From positions 1 through 40,492 of the forward strand of contig CABZSS010000008.1 in the NCBI GenBank assembly GCA_902528375.1: 40,492 nucleotides of DNA, read 5' to 3'. Origin of the DNA: an uncultured Pelagibacteraceae bacterium. Lineage in GTDB: Bacteria; Pseudomonadota; Alphaproteobacteria; Pelagibacterales; Pelagibacteraceae. The stretch's first letter is position 1, and every line of letters starts with the position of its first letter. Under the pieces are notes generated by a model, which saw only the letters and a program-made list of their open reading frames with translations, searched no databases and was not told the origin of the DNA. A program made the translations under genes and the position numbers. This document shows positions 1-9,472 of this stretch, one piece after another.

Positions 1-818
<818 letters not shown>

Positions 819-824
819 TAAGCG

Positions 825-1685
825 ATGCAAACAAACAGAGATGATTTCATTATTGCAATCAGATCTGCATTTCTTAAAAAGGGAAACCAACAAAGATTTT
901 CATTAATAGCTCTTATACTTTTTTCAATTTTTATAATAGTCCTTGATAAATATAATTTTAAAGGAGTAAACTTTTTAAAATTATCTATAAAAGAAATTGT
1001 CTATAGGACAACGTTTATTGTATCTGTTCCAGAAAACTTTGCAATAAGTAGCTATCAAAAAATACGTGATCATTTTAATTTATATTCAAATTACGAAAAT
1101 TTAAAAAAAGATTATGAAAGCCTTAAGGCGAAAAAGTTGAATACAGATTTCCTAAAATCTGAAAACAAAGCACTTAAATCAAAGATTGATGATGTATCAA
1201 CACAATCATCTGAACTATTAGCAAAAGTAATTATAGATAAAAAAAGTCCGTTTTTAAGATCTGTAATAATAAACAGAGGCAGTAAAGATAATGTAATTTT
1301 AGGAATGGCAGTTTTAGACGGAAAATTTCTTGTGGGAAAAGTTGTGGAAGTAAATTATTCAACTTCAAGAGTTTTATTATTGTCTGATTTAAATAGTAAA
1401 ATTCCTGTATCTATAGAACCAAATGGTGTTCAGTCAATACTTTCAGGAACTGGATCAAGTTTTGGAGAAATCCAATACATCAAAGATGATTATGAATTAG
1501 AAACTGACTCTGAAATTTTTACGTCTGGATCAGGAGGAATTTTTCGTTCAGGAATTCCTATTGGGAAAACGATTGGTGATGAGGAAATTGGTGTTGATAC
1601 TATTAAAATTAAGTTTCACTCAGATTTTTCTCAATTACGTTTGGTAAAAATTGTTTCTTTTAAAGAGGTAAAAAAAAATGATTGA
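825..1685 (+). CDS. mreC: Rod shape-determining protein MreC
   Basis: Periplasmic scaffold of the elongasome, anchored in the inner membrane and linking MreB/MreD to PBP2-RodA. The 286 residues show a cytoplasmic N-terminus, one membrane segment at about 22-42, a lysine/glutamate-rich coiled coil at about 85-125 (NYENLKKDYESLKAKK) and the beta-rich domain with motifs such as VIINRGSKDNVILGMAV and VLLLSDLNSKIPV. Length is normal for the family. The ATG at 825 is the first after mreB. The 3' end overlaps mreD by 8 bp, which suggests translational coupling. Confidence 0.95.
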   Translation: MQTNRDDFIIAIRSAFLKKGNQQRFSLIALILFSIFIIVLDKYNFKGVNFLKLSIKEIVYRTTFIVSVPENFAISSYQKIRDHFNLYSNYENLKKDYESLKAKKLNTDFLKSENKALKSKIDDVSTQSSELLAKVIIDKKSPFLRSVIINRGSKDNVILGMAVLDGKFLVGKVVEVNYSTSRVLLLSDLNSKIPVSIEPNGVQSILSGTGSSFGEIQYIKDDYELETDSEIFTSGSGGIFRSGIPIGKTIGDEEIGVDTIKIKFHSDFSQLRLVKIVSFKEVKKND

Positions 1686-2187
1686 AATTTCAAAAATATC
1701 AATTTTAAATAAAATTTTTAATTCTTTACCAATTATTATATTATTTATATCAGTTCTTAACGAATTTGATTTCAATTATCTTAACTTTAAATATTTCTCT
1801 TTTAATTTTCCGTTTATTTTAATTTTTTATTGGAGCTTAAAAGGTGGAGAAAAGCTGGGATATGGCCTTGTTTTTATTGCAGGTTTGATAAATGATGTCG
1901 TTATTGGCTTACCTATGGGTGTAAGCAGTCTTTCATATTTATTGATATGTGGTTTTGCAGTATACTTAAGAAATATAACCTTAAGGCCGAATTTAGTTAA
2001 AGATTGGCTTTTTTTTCTATTCTCAATCTCTCTTGTAAATTCGATAATTTACATTGTTTTAATTATTTTTTTTCAAATAGATCTGAACTATTATTTCTTA
2101 TTTTTTAATATTATTTTTACATTTATGTTTTATTATGTTTTTTCATATATTTTTGATTATTACTCAAAATTTAATATTACGAGATAA
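1678..2187 (+). CDS. mreD: Rod shape-determining protein MreD
   Basis: Small polytopic inner-membrane partner of MreC. The 169 residues are almost entirely hydrophobic, with about five to six membrane segments. The recognisable MreD piece is around residues 55-95: FYWSLKGGEKLGYGLVFIAGLINDVVIGLPMGVSSL, where the GLxxDxxxGxPxG pattern is characteristic. It starts inside the end of mreC. Sequence is extremely AT-rich with many Phe and Ile codons, as usual for this poorly conserved protein in AT-rich genomes. Position between mreC and mrdA strengthens the call. Confidence 0.92.
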   Translation: MIEISKISILNKIFNSLPIIILFISVLNEFDFNYLNFKYFSFNFPFILIFYWSLKGGEKLGYGLVFIAGLINDVVIGLPMGVSSLSYLLICGFAVYLRNITLRPNLVKDWLFFLFSISLVNSIIYIVLIIFFQIDLNYYFLFFNIIFTFMFYYVFSYIFDYYSKFNITR

Positions 2188-2189
2188 TT

Positions 2190-4169
2190 ATGTTTAGTAG
2201 TGGAAGAGACTCAGGATACAAAAAACTTAGCACAGTAAATAGAAGAATGTTCATTATGACTGCTGCTAAATTAGTAATATTCGGTGGAATTATAACAAGA
2301 CTTTTCAGTCTTCAAATAAATGAAAATAAAAAATATTTAACCTTATCGGATAAAAATCGATTAAGAGAATGGAGATTGCCGCCTGTTAGAGGAGATTTTG
2401 AAGATTTTTTTGGAAATAAAATTGCCAGTAATCTAAAAGTTTATCAGTTACATGTGGTACCCGAACAAGTAGAGGATTTTAGATATTTAATGATAAGACT
2501 AAGAGATATCTTAGATTTAGATTCTCAAACTTTTAAAAAGATTTTGAAGAAAAGAAGCCAGCAAAAATCTTGGGAGACATTGATAATATCAGAAAACTTA
2601 AGCTGGGATCAATTCGCAAAAATAAATTTTTACCTTCATGAATTATCAGGTGCTAAACCTGTTCTTTCTGTTGCAAGAAACTATCCTTATGATGAAAAAT
2701 TTACTCATTTACTTGGATATGTTGCTCAAGCCAGTGAAAAAGATTTAATTGAGAATGAAGTTATTAAGAAAAGTCACGTTCCCGGTCTAAGAGTTGGTAA
2801 AATTGGATTAGAAAAAACTTATGAAAATCAATTAATTGGCTCAAATGGTATTCAAAGATATGAGGTAAATGCATATGGAAAACGAATTAATCAGATTGAT
2901 TTTGTTGAAGGAAAAAAAGGAACGAATATTAAACTAACAGTTGATACAGAAATACAAGCTCAATGTAACGAACTTCTTAAAGATAAAGCTGGATCAATAT
3001 GTGTTATGGACATTTATACTGGTGAATTAATTGCAATGCATTCTTCTCCATCTTTCGATCCAAATTTATTTTTATATGGAATAAGTCATGACAATTGGAA
3101 TGAAATACTTAGTCATCCAAAAAAACCTTTGATAAATAGATCTATACAAGGTTTATACCCTCCCGGATCAACTATTAAACCAATTGTTGCACTTTCAGCA
3201 CTTGAAAATGACGTGATCTCAACAAAGTTTAAAGTTAACTGCACTGGCAAAACAGAAATGTACGGTCAAACATATCACTGTTGGAAAGATACAGGTCATG
3301 GCATCGTAGACTTAAGAGAAGCTCTTAAAGTGTCCTGTGATACTTTTTTTTATGAAATGTCAAGAAGACTTGGAGTGGATAGATTAAATCTTACAGCAAA
3401 AAAATTTGGTTTGGGTGAAAAGGTATTTAACGGGACTTACAACGAAGAAAAAAAAGGATTGATACCATCAACACAATGGAAAAAGAATGCGTTAGGAAGA
3501 GGATGGGTTTTAGGAGAAACTTTAATTACCGGAATAGGCCAAGGATATATGCAAACAACACCACTTCAATTATGTCTTATGACTGCGCAGTTAGCGAACG
3601 GAGGATTTAGAATTAAACCTAAAATTATTTATGACAAAAAAAGTGACTCTTATGAAAAAATAAAGTCCGAAATGGAAAGAAATAGAATTGAACTATTGAG
3701 CGATTTCCAACAAGATGATGCATTGGTTGACTTTTCTTTAGAGAAGAAAAAAGGTGATACCGATCTTTATAAACCTTTGTATAGAAACCAGGAGAATATA
3801 AAATTTGTTCTTGAAGCTATGTTTGCATCTACAAACGAAGTCAGAGGCACATCCTATTCATCAAGAATTAAAGATAAAAAATACCAATTTGCAGGAAAAA
3901 CTGGAACTTCTCAGGTCAAAAAAATTACAGAAATACAAAGAGAACTTGATTTAGATATATCGCAAATTCCTTATGAAGAAAGAGATCATGCCTTATATGT
4001 AGCATTTGGACCATATGTTAATCCAAGATATGCTTTAAGTGTTTTTGTGGAACATGGTGGGGCTGGAAGTTCTGCTGCTGCACCTTTAGCAAAAAAACTG
4101 TTTAAAACAATCATTGATAGACACGAAGAGAGAGAAAAAATAAGAGAAAAAAGTTTAATGGAAATATAA
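2190..4169 (+). CDS. mrdA: Penicillin-binding protein 2, elongasome transpeptidase
   Basis: Class B PBP that cross-links peptidoglycan during elongation. The 659-residue protein has an N-terminal membrane anchor at about 23-43, the dimerisation domain with VRGDFEDFFGNKIASN, and a C-terminal transpeptidase domain. Active-site motifs are visible: SxxK as PPGSTIKP with nucleophile Ser327 and Lys330, SxN-type SCD in VSCDTFFYEMSRRLG, and KTG in FAGKTGTSQ. It lies 2 bp after mreD and its stop abuts the rodA start. Length is normal. The cognate glycosyltransferase RodA is next door. Confidence 0.96.
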   Translation: MFSSGRDSGYKKLSTVNRRMFIMTAAKLVIFGGIITRLFSLQINENKKYLTLSDKNRLREWRLPPVRGDFEDFFGNKIASNLKVYQLHVVPEQVEDFRYLMIRLRDILDLDSQTFKKILKKRSQQKSWETLIISENLSWDQFAKINFYLHELSGAKPVLSVARNYPYDEKFTHLLGYVAQASEKDLIENEVIKKSHVPGLRVGKIGLEKTYENQLIGSNGIQRYEVNAYGKRINQIDFVEGKKGTNIKLTVDTEIQAQCNELLKDKAGSICVMDIYTGELIAMHSSPSFDPNLFLYGISHDNWNEILSHPKKPLINRSIQGLYPPGSTIKPIVALSALENDVISTKFKVNCTGKTEMYGQTYHCWKDTGHGIVDLREALKVSCDTFFYEMSRRLGVDRLNLTAKKFGLGEKVFNGTYNEEKKGLIPSTQWKKNALGRGWVLGETLITGIGQGYMQTTPLQLCLMTAQLANGGFRIKPKIIYDKKSDSYEKIKSEMERNRIELLSDFQQDDALVDFSLEKKKGDTDLYKPLYRNQENIKFVLEAMFASTNEVRGTSYSSRIKDKKYQFAGKTGTSQVKKITEIQRELDLDISQIPYEERDHALYVAFGPYVNPRYALSVFVEHGGAGSSAAAPLAKKLFKTIIDRHEEREKIREKSLMEI

Positions 4170-5294
4170 ATGTTTAAAGAAACAGCACTAAGTGGACAAA
4201 CAACATTCTTTCAAAAATTAAGATCGCTCGATTATATTCTTTTAGTCTGTATTTTAATGTTAGGAGTCATAAGTTCTTTAGCAATGTATGCGACTGACGG
4301 AGGTGAGCTTTTATACCATACAAAAAGTCATGTTTTAAGATTTATAATTTTCTTTGTAATGATGTTTGCTCTTTCTTTCCTAAATATAAGATTTTGGCAT
4401 GCGACTGGTTATTTATTCTACATTATAGTTTTAGGATTACTCGTATGGGCATCTCTTTATGGAATTACTGCATCTGGCTCTCAAAGATGGGTTGATTTGC
4501 ACTTCATAAATCTTCAACCGTCAGAATTGATGAAAATTGCTATTATAGTTTGTTTTGCAAAATTTTATCACAGAGCACAGATAAACCAGATTAACAACTT
4601 TAAAAATTTACTTATTCCAATGATGATATTGATTCTACCAATATTGCTAGTTGTCAGTCAACCTGACTTAGGAACCTCAATTTTAATTGCATTAAGTGGA
4701 ATCATAGTGCTATGGCTTGCAGGCATTAATTTGAAATATTTTGTATATTCAGGTTTATTTTTATTAATTTCATTGCCTTTTGTTATTTCGTTTTTAAAAC
4801 CTTATCAAAAACTAAGAATTTTAACTTTTTTCAATCCCGATAAAGATCCATTGGGAGCTGGCTATCAAATTATTCAATCTAAAATAGCAATAGGATCGGG
4901 TGGTCTTACTGGAAAAGGTTTTTTAAAAGGAACACAAGGTTACCTTGAATTTTTACCTGAGAAACATACAGATTTTATTTTTACTTTATTTTCTGAAGAA
5001 CATGGTTTTATTGGGTCCTTAGCACTTTTATTTATTTATGGTGTTATTATTTATAGGGTGATAGACATTGGAAAAAACGCTAGAAGTTTTTTCGGCAAAC
5101 TATTTTGTTTCGGATTTGCATCATCAATTTTTGTATTTATTACTGTAAATATGTCTATGGTTTTAGGTTTGTTACCAATAGTTGGTTCTCCTTTACCGAT
5201 AATGTCTTATGGTGGTTCCTCAATGTTAGCAACGATGATAGGTTTTAGTATTGTGATGAGTGCAAAAATTTATCAAAAGCAGCTTATTGCTTAA
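4170..5294 (+). CDS. rodA: RodA, SEDS-family peptidoglycan glycosyltransferase
   Basis: Integral membrane SEDS protein that polymerises lipid II in the elongasome with PBP2. The 374 residues have about ten membrane segments. Family motifs: SGSQRWVDLHFINLQPSELMKI, VSQPDLGTSIL (with the catalytic-type Asp of the SEDS family), FLPEKHTDFIFTLFSEEHGFIG and LPIVGSPLPIMSYGGSSML. The ATG at 4170 directly follows the mrdA TAA, so the pair is translated together. Gene also known as mrdB. It is the last gene of the mre-mrd operon; 42 bp separate it from the next gene. Confidence 0.96.
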   Translation: MFKETALSGQTTFFQKLRSLDYILLVCILMLGVISSLAMYATDGGELLYHTKSHVLRFIIFFVMMFALSFLNIRFWHATGYLFYIIVLGLLVWASLYGITASGSQRWVDLHFINLQPSELMKIAIIVCFAKFYHRAQINQINNFKNLLIPMMILILPILLVVSQPDLGTSILIALSGIIVLWLAGINLKYFVYSGLFLLISLPFVISFLKPYQKLRILTFFNPDKDPLGAGYQIIQSKIAIGSGGLTGKGFLKGTQGYLEFLPEKHTDFIFTLFSEEHGFIGSLALLFIYGVIIYRVIDIGKNARSFFGKLFCFGFASSIFVFITVNMSMVLGLLPIVGSPLPIMSYGGSSMLATMIGFSIVMSAKIYQKQLIA

Positions 5295-5336
5295 TTTGTC
5301 GCAACAATTTTTTATTTTGATATTGTATCTTTAAGG

Positions 5337-6572
5337 ATGAGTAATACTAAAATTGGAATAGTTGGCGCTGGTATTCAAGGCGTTTGTAATGCTTTGTTTC
5401 TTCAAAAAAAAAACTACGAAGTGCATCTTTTTGACAGAGAAGAACCCGGCTCAGCAGCATCTTACGGAAATGCTGGTCATTTTTCACCATATGCATCTGT
5501 ACCACTTAATAGACCAGACATATTAACAGATGTTCCTGCTATGCTCATGAGCTCAACAGGACCATTAGCTTTAAAATGGAATTACATTCCAAAAATGATT
5601 CCATGGTTTTTTAAATTGATTAAAAACTGCACCTCAAAAAAGATGATGCATACAGCAAAATACATGCATCAAATTTTGGATTTAGCATTACCTGCTTATG
5701 ACGAACTATTTGACGAAATTGATCTTGATGGTTTGGTAAAAAAAAATGGTATAATGTACGTTTGGACCAAAAAAAATATAGCTAGTAGGGAATTAGAAAT
5801 AAAAATTAGGGATCAACTCGGTGTAGAACAACAATTAGTAACTCCAAAAGAAATAAGCGATTTAGAGCCTAATTTAAAAAAATTTTATCATGGTGGAGTT
5901 TTTTATCCTAATGCAAGACACACCATAAACCCAAGGAAAGTATTATTGAAATTATTTGATCTATTTTTAAAAAAAGGTGGTAAATTCAAAAAAATAAACG
6001 TAGAAAATATAATTTTCAATGGCGATACACCAATCATAAAGACTACCAATGAAAAAATAATTTTTGACAAAGTAATTGTTGCATGCGGAGCATTTTCTAA
6101 AAAATTAACTGATAATTTAAACGAAAAAATTCCTTTAGATACTGAAAGGGGATATCATGTTCACTTTAAAAACTGTGAACATTTAATTTCAAGACCTGTC
6201 GTTTTTGCTAATAGAGGCTTCGGCATGACACCAATGGAACAGGGTTTAAGAGTTGTTGGAACAGTAGAATTTGGAGGATTAAATAATCCACTTTCAAAAT
6301 CTAGAATTAAAAATTTAATAGATAATGCAAAATATATGCTTGATGGATTACCTGAGCATGAGGATGAATGGCTAGGATTTAGGCCAACACTTCCAGATTT
6401 TTTACCAATAATTGGAAGTTCAAAAAATCATAAAAATGTTTATTATTCTTTTGGTCATCATCATTTAGGATGGACTTTAGGTGCAATTTCAGGAAAAATA
6501 GTTTCAAAAATAATTTCTGGAGAAAAAACCAATTTAGATTTGGAACCTTACAGTTCCATAAGGTTTAGTTAG
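5337..6572 (+). CDS. DadA-like FAD-dependent D-amino acid dehydrogenase family oxidoreductase
   Basis: Member of the DAO superfamily that oxidises an amine or amino acid with FAD. The N-terminus has the Rossmann motif VGAGIQGVCNALF (Gly10, Gly12, Gly15) followed by an acidic residue in LFDREEPGSAASYGNAG. The SYGNAGHFSPYA stretch and the C-terminal WLGFRPTLPDFLPIIGSS and SFGHHHLGWTLGAISGK resemble DadA. At 411 residues it is of DadA length. It could act on D-alanine, proline, hydroxyproline or another amine; the substrate cannot be read from sequence. A DMT permease follows after 2 bp, which may move a substrate or product. Confidence 0.85.
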   Translation: MSNTKIGIVGAGIQGVCNALFLQKKNYEVHLFDREEPGSAASYGNAGHFSPYASVPLNRPDILTDVPAMLMSSTGPLALKWNYIPKMIPWFFKLIKNCTSKKMMHTAKYMHQILDLALPAYDELFDEIDLDGLVKKNGIMYVWTKKNIASRELEIKIRDQLGVEQQLVTPKEISDLEPNLKKFYHGGVFYPNARHTINPRKVLLKLFDLFLKKGGKFKKINVENIIFNGDTPIIKTTNEKIIFDKVIVACGAFSKKLTDNLNEKIPLDTERGYHVHFKNCEHLISRPVVFANRGFGMTPMEQGLRVVGTVEFGGLNNPLSKSRIKNLIDNAKYMLDGLPEHEDEWLGFRPTLPDFLPIIGSSKNHKNVYYSFGHHHLGWTLGAISGKIVSKIISGEKTNLDLEPYSSIRFS

Positions 6573-6574
6573 AA

Positions 6575-7471
6575 TTGATAAGAAAAATTAATTTTGCTTA
6601 TATATTTCTATTTTTAGCAGTTTTATTCTGGTCTGGAAATTTTTTAGTTGGAAAATATGCGAGTTATCATCAAATTCCACCCTTTTCTTTAAATTTTTAC
6701 AGATGGCTATTTGCTTGGCTTATTTTGATACCTTTTACATATAATGAAATTATTCTTAACAAAAATTATATAATAATTAATTACAAATTTTTCATTTTAC
6801 TAGGAATAACAAGTGTTACAGTTTTTAATTCTATAGTTTATTATTCTCTTAACTTCACCCAAGTTATTAGTGGTGTTCTCATGATTTCAACAATTCCGGT
6901 AATGATTATGTTCATTTCTTCAATCTTAAAGATTGAAAAAGCTAACAAATTTCAATTGATTGGTGTAGCATTATCATTTTTAGGTGTCATTACAATTATT
7001 ACAAAAGCTAATTTTGATGTTTTAAGAAATCTAAATTTTAATAAAGGTGATTTAACTATGGTTGTTGCAATGTTATCTTGGGCTACATATTCGGCCTTAC
7101 TAAAGGTAAAAAAACATGATGTATCTCAAATTTGCTTATTACAAATAATTATTTCTTTTGGTCTGCTGTTTTTAATTCCAGTATATTTTTTTGAGTTTAT
7201 TTTAGGTTATCGTATTGAAATTAATTTACCTTTCACACTAACACTTACTTATGTTGTTTTATTTCCAGGCTTATTATCATTCATCTGTTGGATAAAAGGA
7301 ATTTCATTGATTGGTCCAAACAGATCAGGAATCTTTTTGCACCTAATGCCAATATTAAGTGCGGTAATGGCGATGATTATTTTTGATGAGAGATTTATGT
7401 TTTTTCATGTATTAGGAGCCATTTTTATTTTAAGTGGAATATTAATATCTAATAAGAGAATAAGTAATTAA
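6575..7471 (+). CDS. EamA/DMT-superfamily permease
   Basis: Predicted ten-helix transporter of the drug/metabolite family made of two EamA repeats, 298 residues. The N-terminal FLAVLFWSGNFLVGK and the second-repeat start MVVAMLSWATYSALLK are typical. The start is TTG at 6575, 2 bp after the upstream stop; no ATG is available before the middle of the protein, so TTG is required for a full first repeat. It forms an operon with the DadA-like gene upstream and abuts the deacetylase-like gene downstream. Substrate and direction are unknown; many relatives are exporters of amino acids or metabolites. Confidence 0.85.
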   Translation: MIRKINFAYIFLFLAVLFWSGNFLVGKYASYHQIPPFSLNFYRWLFAWLILIPFTYNEIILNKNYIIINYKFFILLGITSVTVFNSIVYYSLNFTQVISGVLMISTIPVMIMFISSILKIEKANKFQLIGVALSFLGVITIITKANFDVLRNLNFNKGDLTMVVAMLSWATYSALLKVKKHDVSQICLLQIIISFGLLFLIPVYFFEFILGYRIEINLPFTLTLTYVVLFPGLLSFICWIKGISLIGPNRSGIFLHLMPILSAVMAMIIFDERFMFFHVLGAIFILSGILISNKRISN

Positions 7472-8365
7472 ATGATTTTACCAATAACAAATCACGATGA
7501 CTATGTTGCAAAAATAAACGATGATAACAAATTTCCTATTAAAAAATTTGGTGAGCTTGCAAAATATCTGATAAGCGAAGGAGTTACTAAAAAATTTATT
7601 CAACCTGAATTTTGTTCTGTTGAAACATTAAGTAAAGCGCATTCAGTAGACTATATTAATAAGATAAAAAATAAGAATTTAGATACTCAATCTCAAAAAA
7701 AAATAGGCTTTCCTTTGAATGACAGTGTAGTTAATAGATCATTTAGAGCTACAGGTGGGACGGTCTTAGCGAGTAAATTGGCTTTACAAAATCGTTTATC
7801 GTGTAACACAGCTGGCGGGAGTCATCACGCAACACGAGATGAAGGAGCAGGTTATTGTGTTTTCAATGATGTAGCAGTTGCAGCCAAGCATGTGCTTTCA
7901 AAAAAAACTATTAAAAAAGTATTGATAATTGACTTAGATGTCCATCAAGGTAATGGAAATTCTGAAATTTTCAAAAATGATAGATCAGTTTTTACTTTTA
8001 GTATGCATTGTAAATCTAATTATCCTGCAAAAAAATCAAACAGCGATCTAGACGTCGAATTAATAGATAATACTGAAGACAAAGAATATATTGATGTTTT
8101 AAAAAAGAATTTACTCATTTTGAATAAAGAAAACTTCGATTTAATCTTTTATATTGCTGGAGTAGACATTCATTATAATGATAGATTAGGTAAATTAAAA
8201 ATCACTGATGAAGGTATAAAAAATAGAGAAGAATTAGTAATTTCCAATTTTTTTGATAAAAAAATACCATTATGTGGAGTATTGGGTGGTGGATATAATA
8301 AAGATTTTAAAAAATTAGTTGAGCTTCATGCAATTTTACATAAATCTTGTGCATCAATATTATGA
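7472..8365 (+). CDS. Histone-deacetylase-superfamily (AcuC/AphA-like) amidohydrolase
   Basis: Zinc amidohydrolase of the class that removes acetyl or other acyl groups from amines such as acetylpolyamines or acetyl-lysine. Visible active-site elements in 297 residues: AGGSHHA with the paired His118-His119, IDLDVHQGNGN with zinc ligands Asp156 and His158, AGVDIHYND with the third ligand Asp232, and GVLGGGYN with the transition-state Tyr275. The ATG at 7472 abuts the permease stop and the 3' end forms an ATGA overlap with msrB. The true acyl substrate is unknown. It may act in the same catabolic route as the upstream oxidoreductase. Confidence 0.87.
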   Translation: MILPITNHDDYVAKINDDNKFPIKKFGELAKYLISEGVTKKFIQPEFCSVETLSKAHSVDYINKIKNKNLDTQSQKKIGFPLNDSVVNRSFRATGGTVLASKLALQNRLSCNTAGGSHHATRDEGAGYCVFNDVAVAAKHVLSKKTIKKVLIIDLDVHQGNGNSEIFKNDRSVFTFSMHCKSNYPAKKSNSDLDVELIDNTEDKEYIDVLKKNLLILNKENFDLIFYIAGVDIHYNDRLGKLKITDEGIKNREELVISNFFDKKIPLCGVLGGGYNKDFKKLVELHAILHKSCASIL

Positions 8366-8730
8366 AAAAAATTAATTCAAAACTTTCTTCAGAACAAAAA
8401 TTAATTCTATTTGAAGAGGCCACTGAAAGACCAGGTTCAAGTATCTTAAATGAGGAAAAAAGAGAAGGATCTTATCATTGTGCAAATTGTGATATAAAAT
8501 TATTTGACTCTAGCTCTAAATACGAGAGTGGTTCTGGTTGGCCTTCATTTTATGATGCCTTACCCAACGTGTTTGAAACAAAAACTGACCATCATATTGG
8601 TTATGCAAGAACAGAGTATCATTGTAAGAAGTGTGGTGGACATCATGGACACATATTTGAGGACGGACCTGAACCAACAGGAAAAAGATATTGTAATAAC
8701 GGTTTATGTTTGGTGTTCAAAGAAAAATAA
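8362..8730 (+). CDS. msrB: Peptide-methionine (R)-S-oxide reductase MsrB
   Basis: Repairs methionine-R-sulfoxide in proteins. From the ATG at 8362 it is 122 residues, the usual MsrB size. The two zinc CxxC pairs are Cys40/Cys43 (YHCANC) and Cys88/Cys91 (YHCKKC); the core SGSGWPSF and the DGPEPTGKRYC segment with catalytic Cys111 are intact. The residues after the catalytic Cys are NNG rather than the usual INS. An upstream TTG at 8347 is in frame but the ATG overlapping the previous stop is more likely. It converges with the glutaredoxin gene with no gap. Confidence 0.94.
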   Translation: MKKINSKLSSEQKLILFEEATERPGSSILNEEKREGSYHCANCDIKLFDSSSKYESGSGWPSFYDALPNVFETKTDHHIGYARTEYHCKKCGGHHGHIFEDGPEPTGKRYCNNGLCLVFKEK

Positions 8731-8985
8731 TTATTTTAATTTTTCTTTTAAATTATTAGATTTTTCTAATTCTCGAAGTTCTGTATAGCCTCCTACATGA
8801 TAATCATCAAAAAAAATCTGAGGAATTGTTCTTTGGCCATTTGACTTTTTTATCATTTCTTCTTTAATTTTTTCTCCTGAAGAAACATCGATTTCACTAA
8901 AACTTAATCCGTTTCTCTTAAGTAATCTTTTTGCAGCATCGCAAAAATTACAAAAGGGCCCTGTATAAACGACAATATTTTTCAT
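8731..8985 (-). CDS. grxC: Glutaredoxin (GrxC type)
   Basis: Small thioltransferase that uses glutathione to reduce disulfides. The 84 residues contain the dithiol active site PFCNFC (Cys12, Cys15), the cis-proline segment RTIPQIFFD and the GGYTEL glutathione-binding turn. Length fits a single-domain glutaredoxin. It starts 3 bp after the end of the TIGR03643-like gene, so the two are co-transcribed. Glutathione synthesis genes gshA and gshB occur at the other end of this window, consistent with glutathione use. Confidence 0.93.
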   Translation of the reverse strand: MKNIVVYTGPFCNFCDAAKRLLKRNGLSFSEIDVSSGEKIKEEMIKKSNGQRTIPQIFFDDYHVGGYTELRELEKSNNLKEKLK

Positions 8986-8988
8986 CTT

Positions 8989-9282
8989 TTATATATAATC
9001 ATTTTTTTTAATTTTTCTTCTTATTTCTTTTCTAGATAATTCAAATTTTTTTCTATGTTTGATGCTTTGATTTTTAGCCCTTTTTCTCCAGAGCTTAAAA
9101 GAGGAGGGTTTAAGTTTTTTCCTCATTATTTTAATTACGTCACTTTCAGAATATCCAGATTTCTTTTTAATTTCCTCAAAAGTGATACGATCCGCCCAAG
9201 CAGCCCATACAACCCAATCTGGACTCACAGAATTTGGCTCTGGATTTTTAACTTTCGTAATAGGCCTGTGACCTTTTTTCAT
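8989..9282 (-). CDS. Small basic protein resembling TIGR03643/DUF2805
   Basis: A 97-residue, lysine/arginine-rich protein. The core matches my memory of the TIGR03643 family: WVVWAAWADRITFEEIKKKSGYSESDVIKIMRKKLKPSSFKLWRKR, which reads as a short helix-turn-helix-like region followed by a basic helix. The basic C-terminus (KHRKKFELSRKEIRRKIKK) could bind nucleic acid, but no function is established for the family that I know of. It leads a two-gene minus-strand operon with the glutaredoxin. The structured gap lies directly upstream. Confidence 0.75.
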   Translation of the reverse strand: MKKGHRPITKVKNPEPNSVSPDWVVWAAWADRITFEEIKKKSGYSESDVIKIMRKKLKPSSFKLWRKRAKNQSIKHRKKFELSRKEIRRKIKKNDYI

Positions 9283-9311
9283 AATTAATTACTAAATATC
9301 AAAAAATTGAT

Positions 9312-9394
9312 TAATGCAATTTTTATGGAGTGTGATATATTGCATTAGATAGTCCTATCTGGCCATCTTTAGCTCCCGGTTTTTTAGGACTATC
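9312..9394. ncRNA. Candidate structured RNA: two abutting long hairpins
   Basis: The 190-base gap 9283-9472 holds two perfect inverted repeats placed end to end. Hairpin 1 pairs 9312-9320 with 9339-9347 (9 bp, core AATGCAAT/ATTGCATT). Hairpin 2 pairs 9348-9357 with 9385-9394 (10 bp, GATAGTCCTA/TAGGACTATC) and can extend by CTGG/CCGG across an internal loop. The loops carry complementary 4-mers (9325-9328 with 9363-9366). On the minus strand hairpin 1 is followed within four bases by six T, so a minus-strand RNA ending there, or a leader of the 8989-9282 gene, is possible. The strand is undecided and no known RNA family was recognised. Confidence 0.5.
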
Positions 9395-9472
9395 CCTTAA
9401 AAAAGCCTCTACACTTAATTATTAGTACCACATCAATATTTTAGTTTTTATGATAATAATAATCTTATAGTT

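Noticed and set aside
8347-8361. TTG start at 8347 for msrB
   Set aside because: The ATG at 8362 gives the normal MsrB length and an ATGA overlap with the upstream stop.
9301-9400. tRNA, 6S RNA or SAM riboswitch in the structured gap
   Set aside because: No T-loop or cloverleaf, not a single long 6S-type hairpin, and no SAM aptamer core that I can recognise.
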